Assembly: GCF_001618425.1 (NCBI RefSeq) | Contig: NZ_BDCU01000018.1 | Location: 434,001 to 498,000 of the forward strand | DNA: 64,000 bases | From: Nocardia fusca NBRC 14340 | Lineage (GTDB): Bacteria > Actinomycetota > Actinomycetes > Mycobacteriales > Mycobacteriaceae | Direction: 5' to 3' | In this document: positions 31,911 through 39,549 of the stretch, piece by piece | How positions within the stretch are numbered: position 1 is the stretch's first letter | Layout: each line of letters opens with the position of its first letter | Translations under genes and position numbers: made by a program | Notes under the pieces: model-generated | Databases searched by the model: none | The model's input: the letters and a program-made list of their open reading frames with translations, nothing else | Told to the model about the DNA's origin: nothing

Positions 31911-33403
31911 CCGTGCGGATGCGCGCCGACCGTCCGGACCCCCTCGGGCACACCGGGCCACCCGCCTTACCGGCGCACTGGGATCGACAGGTCGCGGCGT
32001 TCCTCGCCGATCGCCGCGCGTTCGACGAGGTACTGCACCGCTTCGGGACACCGCTGCATCTGCTGTTCCCGCAGGTGTTCGCGCGCAATATCGACCTGCT
32101 CACCGCAGTACTCGACGAGGCGCACACCGGCTATCGCATCTGCTATGCGCACAAGGTGAACCGGTCCCGGGCCTTCGTACGCACCGCCGCGGTGCACGGG
32201 ATCAGCGTCGATGTGGCTTCGGCCGGTGAACTGGAATCGGCGCTGACGGCCGGATTCGACGCCGGCCGAATCGAGGTGACCGGTCCCAAAGGCGAAGCGT
32301 TCCTCCGGGAACTGGTGCGCACCGGGGTTACTGTGAACGTCGACAACGAATGGGAACTGAACACCCTCGCCGACCTCGCCGACCCGTCCGCCCCGGTCCC
32401 GGTGCTGCTCCGGGTCAGCGGTTTTCCGGGTTCGCAGGTGAGCCGCTTCGGGATCCCGGTGCCCCGGGTGCAGCGCGCACTCGAGTTGCTGGCGCGGCAC
32501 CGGGATCGGCTCCTGTTCCGCGGTACGGCATTTCACCTGGACACCGGCGATATCGCCGAACGGGTACGCGCCGCCGACACCTGTTTCGCGCTACTGGAAC
32601 AGGCGTACTCCGCCGGACTCGCACCGTCGGTCCTCGACATCGGCGGCGGACTGCGCCAGGTATTCACCGCCGACGGCGCCCGGTTCGACGATTACGTGCA
32701 CCGGTTGCGCACCGCGCTCGCCGGTCACGGCGCCGCGATGAGCTGGGGCAACAACACCTTCGGTTATCAGGTCGACGGCGGCACGGTACGCGGGACACCC
32801 GTGTTCCACAAGTATGCGAACACCGTGACCGCCGCCCAGATGCTGGCCGGTTTCCTGGCCGCCCCGCTCACCCGCCACGGCGGCCGCAGTGTGGCCCGGG
32901 TGGCCGCCGACAACCTCCTCGACATCTGGCTGGAACCGGGTAAAGCGCTCGCCGACCACGCCGGAATCACCGTGGCCGGGGTCGAATTCGTGAAAGAGGC
33001 CGCCGACGGCAGCCTGCTCGTCCACCTGGACATCAGCCGGGACACCGTGACACCGGCCGACCAGGAGATGATGGCCGATCCCCTGCTGCTGCCGGGTGAC
33101 GGGGCCGAACCGGCCGGACATCCGGTCGGTGTCTTCCTGGCCGGCCGGCTCTGCCTCGAACGAGATCTCGTCACCACACATACGGTCTGGCTCCCGTGGC
33201 TGCCGCGGCCGGGAGACCTGATCGTTTTCCCCAATACGGCGGGATATCACATGGATCTGTCGGCGGCCGCGGCCGCCATGCATCCCCCGGCCGAGAAAGT
33301 GGCGGTGGTCGGTCACGGCGGGCGCTTCCTGGCGACACCCGACGTGGACTACCGGCCACCGGCCTCCCCCGACACCGACTCCGACGCACCCGAGGTTCCG
33401 TGA
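31907..33403 (+). CDS. Fold-III PLP enzyme (ornithine/DAP decarboxylase-like, possibly Y4yA-type)
   Basis: 498 residues. The alanine-racemase-type barrel is marked by YRICYAHKVNRSRAFVRTAA with PLP Lys83 and SVDVASAGELESALTAGFDA, then GTAFHLDTGD, the phosphate-binding VLDIGGGLRQVF and the late WLEPGKALADHAG. The C-terminal beta domain ends with the usual GAGAY-like region replaced by NTAGYHMDLSAA. This is the layout of group IV amino acid decarboxylases (DAP, ornithine, SbnH-type), though the length and N-terminal extension recall the Y4yA group. It probably decarboxylates, or otherwise acts on, an amino acid adduct made by the neighbouring cysteine-synthase-like enzyme. 4-bp overlaps on both sides. 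Confidence 0.83.
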   Translation: MTVRMRADRPDPLGHTGPPALPAHWDRQVAAFLADRRAFDEVLHRFGTPLHLLFPQVFARNIDLLTAVLDEAHTGYRICYAHKVNRSRAFVRTAAVHGISVDVASAGELESALTAGFDAGRIEVTGPKGEAFLRELVRTGVTVNVDNEWELNTLADLADPSAPVPVLLRVSGFPGSQVSRFGIPVPRVQRALELLARHRDRLLFRGTAFHLDTGDIAERVRAADTCFALLEQAYSAGLAPSVLDIGGGLRQVFTADGARFDDYVHRLRTALAGHGAAMSWGNNTFGYQVDGGTVRGTPVFHKYANTVTAAQMLAGFLAAPLTRHGGRSVARVAADNLLDIWLEPGKALADHAGITVAGVEFVKEAADGSLLVHLDISRDTVTPADQEMMADPLLLPGDGAEPAGHPVGVFLAGRLCLERDLVTTHTVWLPWLPRPGDLIVFPNTAGYHMDLSAAAAAMHPPAEKVAVVGHGGRFLATPDVDYRPPASPDTDSDAPEVP

Positions 33404-34719
33404 CGATCCACCAGCACATCACCGAGTTGATCGGTGACACGCCCCTGCTCCGCCTGGACCCGGCCGTGCACGGCCTCGACGGGGTGGACCTGTACGCCAA
33501 ACTCGAATCGCACAATCCGTTCGGTTCGGTCAAGGACCGGGTCGCCTGGGCGATGCTGCGCGACGAACTCGATACGCTGCGCGCACAACGGCAGACGCTG
33601 ATCGAGGCATCCAGCGGCAACACCGCCAAGGCGCTGCGCATCCTCGGCGCGATCCACGGTATCGGGTTGCGGGCCATGACCAACCGGATCAAGGTGGGCG
33701 AGGTCCGCGATCTGCTCCGGTTGATCGGCACCGAGATCGTCGAGCTCCCCGGCCTGTCCGAATGCCCGGACCCCACCACGCCCAACGATGTGTACTCGGC
33801 GATCGACGCGGCCATGGCCGCCGAGCCCGGCAGATTCCGGCATCTGTCCCAGTACACCAGCGAGAAGAACATCGCCGCCCATCACGACGGCACCGGCCGG
33901 GAGATCCACGAGGATCTCACCGCGGCCGGGATCGAGCGGATCGACTATCTGTTCGGTGGACTGGGCACCACCGGGTCGAGCCGGGGAGCAGGCAGCTACC
34001 TGCGGAAGTTCCATCCGGAGTTGCGGACGGTCGCGGTGGTCTCCGAACGCGAGGACTTCATTCCCGGGATCCGGTCGGAACGGGAGATGTGGGAGGTGGG
34101 CCTGTTCCAGCCCGATTTCTACGACGAGATCCGGACCGTGGGATCGGGCCCGGCGATCGAGGCCACGCTCGAACTCGCCACCGGATACGGGGTCCTGGCC
34201 GGACCCACCAGCGGCGCCGCCTACGCCGCCGCGCGCGAGGTTCTCGGACGCGGCGACCGCGGCGGCGCGCGCACCGTCGGGGTGATCATCGTCTGCGACC
34301 GGCTCGAGCCGTACCTGTCCTATATCGAGCAGCGCCGGCCGGAACTGTTCGGCCGCGACGCCGGCCCACGTCCACCGGACCCCGCCGAGATCGCCGCCGC
34401 GCCACGGCTCAGCCCCACCGACATGGCCGAACTGCTCCGCTCGGCGCGACCGGTGATCGTCGACACCCGGGGAGCCATGGCGTACCGGGTCGCCCATATC
34501 CCGGGTGCGATCAATATCCCCGACGACCGGCTCACCGACCTGTTCGCGCACGGGACACCGTTCTCCCGGGCCGAACCGGTGATCTTCACCTGTCCCACCG
34601 GCGATATCTCCCGGCAGTTCGCCGCGACCGCACGCCGCACCGGCCACACCGCCTACAGCCTGGACGGTGGTATCGCGGGCTGGCGGGCCGCGGGCCTGGA
34701 TCTGGAACGGGGCTCCTGA
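33400..34719 (+). CDS. Cysteine-synthase-like PLP enzyme fused to a rhodanese domain
   Basis: 439 residues starting at GTG 33400, overlapping the previous stop (GTGA). Residues 1-310 are a fold-II PLP enzyme: ITELIGDTPLLRLD, ESHNPFGSVKDRVAWAM with PLP Lys45, the substrate loop EASSGNTAKALRILGAIHGI, GGLGTTGSSRGAGSYL for the phosphate, and GPTSGAAYAAA. Residues about 340-435 are a rhodanese: VIVDTRGAMAYRVAHIPGAI, active-site loop FTCPTGDISRQF with Cys398, and DGGIAGWRAAGL. The first half would do beta-replacement on serine- or cysteine-type substrates, as cysteine synthase or SbnA; the second would carry persulfide sulfur. The fusion, last in the operon, makes sulfur transfer to or from an amino acid likely. 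The actual reaction is unknown. Confidence 0.87.
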   Translation: MTIHQHITELIGDTPLLRLDPAVHGLDGVDLYAKLESHNPFGSVKDRVAWAMLRDELDTLRAQRQTLIEASSGNTAKALRILGAIHGIGLRAMTNRIKVGEVRDLLRLIGTEIVELPGLSECPDPTTPNDVYSAIDAAMAAEPGRFRHLSQYTSEKNIAAHHDGTGREIHEDLTAAGIERIDYLFGGLGTTGSSRGAGSYLRKFHPELRTVAVVSEREDFIPGIRSEREMWEVGLFQPDFYDEIRTVGSGPAIEATLELATGYGVLAGPTSGAAYAAAREVLGRGDRGGARTVGVIIVCDRLEPYLSYIEQRRPELFGRDAGPRPPDPAEIAAAPRLSPTDMAELLRSARPVIVDTRGAMAYRVAHIPGAINIPDDRLTDLFAHGTPFSRAEPVIFTCPTGDISRQFAATARRTGHTAYSLDGGIAGWRAAGLDLERGS

Positions 34720-34728
34720 ACGACCCGG

Positions 34729-35412
34729 TCAGCGGCGAGTGTTCCAACCCGCCGGGTCCGCGGTCACGGAACCGGCGGTGGTTCCGGGACGGCCCGGGCC
34801 CGCCGACGTGTCCTCGGCCCGGGTCCGCACCACCACCCCGACCGCGACCAGCAGGCCACCGAGTGCCCAGCCGGCGAGTACATCCGTGGGCCAGTGCACC
34901 CCCAGGTAGATCCGCGAAAGCCCCACCAACAGCACGAAAACGGCCGCCACGGCCGCGACGATCACCCCGGCGACGCGATGCGCGGTCCGCATGCAGAACA
35001 GTGCGGCGAGGACGCCCACCACCGCGGCGGAACCGACACTGTGCCCCGAGGGGAAGGCCGGATTGCTCACCTCCACCAGCTGCCCGGCCACCGGCGGCCG
35101 CGAGCGGCCGATCAGCTGTTTCGATACGGGCACCAAAACCGCCGCGGCCGCGCCCACCCCGGCCACCAGCAGCAGATCCGCGTACGCGCCGCGCCGCAAC
35201 AGCACCGCGCAGACCACCAGCGCCAGTGTCCACATGGCCACCGACCCGCCGAGATGAGTGATCACCGTGGCGGCCGTGGTCAGTGGATCGGTGCGCAGGG
35301 TCAGCACCCACTCGCGCAGCGGGCAGTCCACCTCGGGCGTGGCATCGCCCGCGACGACGTAACCGGTCGTCGCGGCGACCACGGCGAACAGCAGCACAGC
35401 GAGCACAGGCAC
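34729..35412 (-). CDS. PAP2-family membrane phosphatase
   Basis: 227 residues from GTG 35412, six predicted transmembrane helices. The three PAP2 motifs are in order: KQLIGRSRPP (KxxxxxxRP), NPAFPSGHSVGSAAV (PSGH) and GLSRIYLGVHWPTDVLAGW (SRxxxxxHxxxD). Substrates are lipid phosphates such as undecaprenyl-pyrophosphate, phosphatidate or phosphatidylglycerophosphate. The charged C-terminal tail is cytoplasmic. It is convergent with the PLP operon (9 bases between stops) and divergent from the small DUF6191-like gene. Confidence 0.92.
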   Translation of the reverse strand: MPVLAVLLFAVVAATTGYVVAGDATPEVDCPLREWVLTLRTDPLTTAATVITHLGGSVAMWTLALVVCAVLLRRGAYADLLLVAGVGAAAAVLVPVSKQLIGRSRPPVAGQLVEVSNPAFPSGHSVGSAAVVGVLAALFCMRTAHRVAGVIVAAVAAVFVLLVGLSRIYLGVHWPTDVLAGWALGGLLVAVGVVVRTRAEDTSAGPGRPGTTAGSVTADPAGWNTRR

Positions 35413-35467
35413 GCGTTTCAGCCTAGTCGCCCACCGGTTGCCGGCCCCGGCCCGGCGTGGCCGGGAA

Positions 35468-35488
35468 CGGGCGGGCGTCGCCCGCCCG
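35468..35488. repeat. 9-bp inverted repeat with 3-base loop
   Basis: CGGGCGGGC-GTC-GCCCGCCCG lies 17 bases upstream of the ATG at 35506, between two divergent genes. In RNA it would form a very stable stem directly before the small gene, possibly limiting its translation. Confidence 0.5.
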
Positions 35489-35505
35489 CCGCTACCCTGA
35501 GATCC

Positions 35506-35826
35506 ATGGACGTCCTCTTCCTCGGCGCGCCTATAGTCATGTTGCTGCTGGGGGCCGCCGCCGCGCTGCGGTGGGTGTACACCCGCTTCCCGAAGACCGG
35601 ACACCCGGCCGGCGACCGCACCTCCACGCGGCTCGCGGCCGCGGGGGTGGAGGAGCTCACCGCCTTCTGGTACGGGAGCAAACGCGACCAGCTGGACCAT
35701 CGCGCCGCGCAAACCATGTTGCGCGACGAGGAATCCGACGGGGCGCCGCCGCGGGACCGGATCGATCTCGCCGCCGGCCGGGCGGTGCTCATGGCCCGCC
35801 CGCCACACCGCGACGCCCGGAGCTGA
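35506..35826 (+). CDS. Small DUF6191-like membrane-anchored protein
   Basis: 106 residues: an N-terminal transmembrane helix (VLFLGAPIVMLLLGAAAALR), a basic linker, then STRLAAAGVEELTAFWYGSK, QLDHRAAQTMLRDEESDGAP and PRDRIDLAAGRAVL. The LRDEE.DGAPP..RIDL pattern is what I recall for DUF6191 proteins of actinobacteria, in which a helix is followed by a short cytoplasmic domain. Function unknown. Confidence 0.7.
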   Translation: MDVLFLGAPIVMLLLGAAAALRWVYTRFPKTGHPAGDRTSTRLAAAGVEELTAFWYGSKRDQLDHRAAQTMLRDEESDGAPPRDRIDLAAGRAVLMARPPHRDARS

Positions 35827-35845
35827 CCCGCGGCACCCACGATGC

Positions 35846-35879
35846 GGCGCCGTGACCACCCGGCACAGCCCACGGCGCC
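35846..35879 (+). terminator. Possible terminator hairpin after the DUF6191-like gene
   Basis: GGCGCCGTG, a 16-base loop, CACGGCGCC: a 9-bp stem 19 bases after the stop at 35826 and 19 bases before the TetR start at 35899. It could separate the two transcription units. Confidence 0.3.
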
Positions 35880-35898
35880 GGCCCACTACTGTGGACGG

Positions 35899-36522
35899 GT
35901 GCATTCAGATCAGCGATCGGACGACAGCGGGCCCCGGATCTGGGGTGGTACCACGCTTTCCGAGCGGAAGCAGGCACGGCGCAACGCGCTGCTCGAGGCC
36001 GCACTGGATCTGATCGGTGAATCCGGTGCCGCCGGCGTCACCATGCGGGCGGTGTGCCGCCGGGCCAATCTCACCGATCGATATTTCTACGAGAGTTTCG
36101 CCAGCCGGGACGAACTGCTCGATGTCCTGTACCGGCAGATCGCCGACGACTTCCTCGATCCGATGACCGCCTTCGCGGTCGCCGACGACGCCTCGCGTGA
36201 CCGGGCCCTGTCCGAAGCGCTGGTGGACAAGGTTCTCGAGGACCCCCGCAAATCGCGCCTGTTCCTGGTGGAGCCGTACTCCAGCACCGGTCTCGGCCAG
36301 ACCACCATCGCCGTCATGCCCGCCTTCACGCGGCTCATCCAGGACCATCTCTTTTCCCAGATCGACGATCCGGTCCGGCGCCGCCTCGCGGCCGTCACCA
36401 TGGCGAGCGGGAACGCGGGAATGTTCTCGGCCTGGCTGAACGGGTCGCTACGTGCCACCCGGGCGGAGATCGTCGATCACCTCGTCGCCATGCTGGGCGC
36501 CTACCGCCGGCTCTATAGGTAG
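35899..36522 (+). CDS. TetR-family regulator
   Basis: 207 residues from GTG 35899. The HTH is at about 22-65 (RNALLEAALDLIGESGAAGV, TMRAVCRRANLTDRYFYESF, ASRDELLDVLY). The DRYFYESFASRDELL recognition region is typical of TetR proteins. The ligand domain (LVEPYSSTGLGQTTIAVMPA, MASGNAGMFSAWLNGSLRAT) is not assignable to a characterised subgroup. Target unknown; the NfeD-like/flotillin genes follow 67 bp downstream and may be controlled by it. Confidence 0.88.
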   Translation: MHSDQRSDDSGPRIWGGTTLSERKQARRNALLEAALDLIGESGAAGVTMRAVCRRANLTDRYFYESFASRDELLDVLYRQIADDFLDPMTAFAVADDASRDRALSEALVDKVLEDPRKSRLFLVEPYSSTGLGQTTIAVMPAFTRLIQDHLFSQIDDPVRRRLAAVTMASGNAGMFSAWLNGSLRATRAEIVDHLVAMLGAYRRLYR

Positions 36523-36589
36523 ACCGGGGTCCGGCGGCGAAACGGTCGATCCCCGGAAAATCACCGCCGGGCAAGGAGGTTCGAGAGAA

Positions 36590-36817
36590 TTGCACGACGA
36601 AGTTGTCGGATCGACCGGTAAGCTGATCTCGCCGATCCGAGGCCCTGGGACGCTGGGAGAGGTCCTGGTCGCCGTACGTGGGGGGAACGAAGGGTATATC
36701 GCGCGCGCCGCCGAAGCGATCCCGGCCGGGAGCACCGTGCTGGTCATCGCTGTCGACTCCGGTCGTATCGCCGACGTGGTGCCCTGGATACCCCTCACAC
36801 CGGACCCGGCGCCGTAG
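36590..36817 (+). CDS. Short NfeD-like OB-fold protein
   Basis: 75 residues from TTG 36590; the perfect AAGGAGG at 36573-36579 decides this start. The sequence GSTGKLISPIRGPGTLGEVL, VAVRGGNEGYIARAAEAIPA and GSTVLVIAVDSGRIADVVPW follows the OB-fold C-terminal domain of NfeD proteins (G.A.t.lrP.G.v.i.G..w.A.s.......G..V.V......L.V). There is no membrane segment, so it is the short, soluble form. NfeD proteins work with flotillins, and the flotillin gene starts 23 bases downstream. Confidence 0.75.
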   Translation: MHDEVVGSTGKLISPIRGPGTLGEVLVAVRGGNEGYIARAAEAIPAGSTVLVIAVDSGRIADVVPWIPLTPDPAP

Positions 36818-36840
36818 CAACACGACGCGAGGAGTCATAC

Positions 36841-37947
36841 GTGCTGGGTTACCACGTGCCCGATCCCGACGAGGCGATGCTGGTCAGCGGCGCCAAGAGC
36901 AGCGACGCCACCCCCTTCCGGGTGATCATCGGCCGCGGTACGTGGGTGATGCCGTTCTTCCGCAAGGTCCGGTACCTGTCGCTGGCGATGTTCGAGGCCG
37001 AGATCAGCGAACGCTGCGTCACCAAACAGGCCATCGTGCTGCAGGTGCGGGCGGTCATCGCTTTCAAGGTCGCCAACGACACAGCGTCGATCGTGAACGC
37101 GGCCCAGCGATTCCTCTCCGAACAGGAGCAGGAGATGTCGGTGCTGACCGGCCGGATCTTCTCCGGTCATCTGCGGTCCATCGTCGGCTCCATGACGGTG
37201 GAGGAGATCATTCGGGAGCGCCAGCGGCTGGCCGACGAGGTCCTCGTCGCGTCGAAAGTGGAGATGAGCAATATCGGCCTGTGGGTCGACTCGTTCCAGA
37301 TCCAGTCCATCGACGACGGCAATCTCGGCTATATCACCGCCCTGGCCGCGCCGCACAACGCCGCGGTACACCGGGACGCGCAGATCGCCGAATCGCAGGC
37401 CGCGCAGCGCTCCGCCGAGGCCGAACAGGAATCCCTGCGCAAACAGGCCGAGTACGCCCGCGAGACGGCGATCCTCAAGGCCGGTTACCAGCGCGATATC
37501 GACAAGGCCCAGGCCGAGGCCGCGGCGGCCGGACCGCTCGCCGCCGCGCTCGCCCAGCAGGAAGTGCTCGGCGCCCAGGCCGCCCAGGCCCGCAAGGAAG
37601 CCGAACTGCGTGAACAGCAGTTGCAGGCCGAGGTGGTGAAACCGGCGCAGGCCGAGGCCGAGCGGGTGCGGATCCTCGCCGAGGCCGAGGCCGACCGCAC
37701 CCGGATCCAGGCCGAGGCGGCGGCCTCCCACAACCGCATCGCGCTCGATCAGATGCTGATCGAGCAGTTGCCCCTCATCGTGGAGCAGGCGGCGCGCGGG
37801 CTGTCCAACGCCAATCTGACCGTTCTCAACGGGCCGGACGGGGTGGGTGAACTGCTCAACGGCATGGTCGGGCAGGGGCTCACCGTGTTCAACTCGCTGC
37901 AAAAGGCGCTTTCGACCACCGATGCGGAAAAACCGGATATAGAGTGA
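36841..37947 (+). CDS. Flotillin-like SPFH-domain protein
   Basis: 368 residues from GTG 36841. An SPFH/band 7 domain (about 5-170: YHVPDPDEAMLVSGAKSSDA, FRVIIGRGTWVMPFFRKVRY, SVLTGRIFSGHLRSIVGSMT) is followed by a long alpha-helical Ala/Glu-rich region (about 180-310; repeated AEA, EAEADRTRI units) typical of flotillin coiled coils. The C-terminal oligomerisation part is about 310-365. Flotillins scaffold membrane microdomains. The conserved bacterial partner NfeD lies directly upstream. The next gene (cold-shock) overlaps its stop by GTGA. Confidence 0.93.
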   Translation: MLGYHVPDPDEAMLVSGAKSSDATPFRVIIGRGTWVMPFFRKVRYLSLAMFEAEISERCVTKQAIVLQVRAVIAFKVANDTASIVNAAQRFLSEQEQEMSVLTGRIFSGHLRSIVGSMTVEEIIRERQRLADEVLVASKVEMSNIGLWVDSFQIQSIDDGNLGYITALAAPHNAAVHRDAQIAESQAAQRSAEAEQESLRKQAEYARETAILKAGYQRDIDKAQAEAAAAGPLAAALAQQEVLGAQAAQARKEAELREQQLQAEVVKPAQAEAERVRILAEAEADRTRIQAEAAASHNRIALDQMLIEQLPLIVEQAARGLSNANLTVLNGPDGVGELLNGMVGQGLTVFNSLQKALSTTDAEKPDIE

Positions 37948-38357
37948 CCGGCAGAACTGCGGCGAGGAGCGGTGTGGTGGCCAGCGGGAAATTGGTGTCG
38001 TTCGACGGATCGCGGGGTTTCGGTTTCATCCGGCCCGAGGACGGTGGACCCGACGTGTTCGTGCACGTCAACGATATCGGCCTGGGCGAGGACGAACTCC
38101 GGCAGGGCCGGGTGTTCGAGTTCGACGTCACCGAGGGGGATCGGGGCCCCAAGGCGATCAACCTCCGGTCCCCGCGCGGCCCGCACACGCGACCCAAACC
38201 GGTCGCCGACGGTGCCCGGCTGACCGCCGAAGAACATACCCGGCTGGTCACCGAACTTCTGCTGGACGCCTCCCCGGCCCTGACCGCCGGGGAGATCGTG
38301 GCCATCCGGGAGCGGCTCACCGATTTCGCGGTCGAACAGGGCTGGATCGACCGCTGA
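37944..38357 (+). CDS. Cold-shock-domain protein with C-terminal extension
   Basis: 137 residues from GTG 37944, overlapping the flotillin stop by 4 bp; GTG codons inside the N-terminus are alternatives. The CSD covers about 12-75: GKLVSFDGSRGFGFIRPEDG (RNP1 GFGFIR) and PDVFVHVNDI (RNP2 VFVHV). The C-terminal 60 residues (EEHTRLVTELLLDASPALTA, GEIVAIRERLTDFAVEQGWI) form an extra helical domain, as in some actinobacterial CSD proteins. It binds single-stranded RNA or DNA. The overlap with the flotillin gene suggests coupled translation. Confidence 0.88.
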   Translation: MTGRTAARSGVVASGKLVSFDGSRGFGFIRPEDGGPDVFVHVNDIGLGEDELRQGRVFEFDVTEGDRGPKAINLRSPRGPHTRPKPVADGARLTAEEHTRLVTELLLDASPALTAGEIVAIRERLTDFAVEQGWIDR

Positions 38358-38463
38358 CGGCCGGATCCGGCGATCTGTCGGTTCGAACTCCTATCATCGG
38401 GGGCGATGATTCGGCGCCGGTCGCGGCGTCGATACGGGTGAGGATCGACCCGAGGAGGATCGT

Positions 38464-39549
38464 GTGGATCTACCGGTGATGCCACCCGTCCGGCCCATGC
38501 TGGCCAAGTCCGCCCCCGACATACCCGCGGGGCCCGGTCTGAGCTACGAGCCCAAATGGGACGGGTTCCGCTGCGTGGTGTTCCGCGACGGCGCGGAGGT
38601 GGAACTGGGGTCCCGTAACGATCGGCCCCTCACCAGGTACTTTCCCGAGGTCGCCGAACTGCTGCGCGCCGCGCTGCCGGATCGGTGCGTCGTCGACGGG
38701 GAAATCGTCGTGGTCACCGAACACGGACTCGACTTCGATGTCCTGCAGCAGCGGCTGCATCCGGCGGCATCACGGGTGGCCAAACTGTCCGCGGAGACGC
38801 CGGCGAGTTTCGTGGCCTTCGACCTGCTCGCCCTCGGCGACCGCGATCTGACCGAGGCGCCGTTCGCCGAACGCCGCCGGTTGCTCGAAACCATCCTGCG
38901 GACCGAACCCGGCCGGGTCCAGCTGACCCCGCTCACCGGGGATCCGGCGGTCGCCCGCGACTGGTTCACCCGATTCGAGGGCGCGGGCTTCGACGGAGTG
39001 ATGGTCAAGGCCGACGACCAGCCGTATCAGCAGAACAAGCGCGTGATGCTCAAGGTCAAGCACGAGCGCACCGCCGACTGTGTGGTGGCGGGTTTCCGCC
39101 GGCACAAGGACGGTCAGGGCGTGGGTTCCCTGCTGCTCGGCCTGTACGACGACGAGGGCCGGCTGCACCATGTGGGCGTGGCGAGCAGTTTCACCGCCGC
39201 GCGACGCACCGAGTTGATCGGCGAACTCGCCCCCTACCGGGAGAACGCCCTGGTGGACCATCCGTGGCGGGAATGGGCCGATGCCGTGGCCCAGGCCGAG
39301 TCCGGCGGCTCCATGCCCGGCGGGGTCAGTCGCTGGAGCGGCGGTAAGGATCTGTCCTGGGAGGCGCTGCGGGCCGAACTGGTGGCCGAGGTGAGATACG
39401 AGCATCTCCAGTCCGGCCGGTTCCGGCACGGTGGACGGCTGGTCCGGTTCCGCGCCGACCGCACCCCCGAGTCGTGCACCTACGCCCAGCTCGAGGAGGC
39501 CGCACCCGCCGAGTTGCGCGAAATCTTCGGGACGGCGGTGGCGAAATGA
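38464..39549 (+). CDS. ligC: ATP-dependent DNA ligase LigC
   Basis: 361 residues. Motif I EPKWDGFRCVVF contains the nucleotidyl-lysine Lys31. DGEIVVV (motif III), FVAFDLLAL (IIIa), GFDGVMVKADD (IV) and MLKVKHERTADCVV (V) follow, and the OB domain ends near residue 350 with EVRYEHLQSGRFRHGGRLVR. Length and sequence match mycobacterial LigC (about 358 residues). It seals nicks using ATP. The Prim-Pol gene overlaps its stop (ATGA), the same pairing as LigC/Prim-PolC in mycobacteria, where the two act in short-gap excision repair. Confidence 0.95.
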   Translation: MDLPVMPPVRPMLAKSAPDIPAGPGLSYEPKWDGFRCVVFRDGAEVELGSRNDRPLTRYFPEVAELLRAALPDRCVVDGEIVVVTEHGLDFDVLQQRLHPAASRVAKLSAETPASFVAFDLLALGDRDLTEAPFAERRRLLETILRTEPGRVQLTPLTGDPAVARDWFTRFEGAGFDGVMVKADDQPYQQNKRVMLKVKHERTADCVVAGFRRHKDGQGVGSLLLGLYDDEGRLHHVGVASSFTAARRTELIGELAPYRENALVDHPWREWADAVAQAESGGSMPGGVSRWSGGKDLSWEALRAELVAEVRYEHLQSGRFRHGGRLVRFRADRTPESCTYAQLEEAAPAELREIFGTAVAK

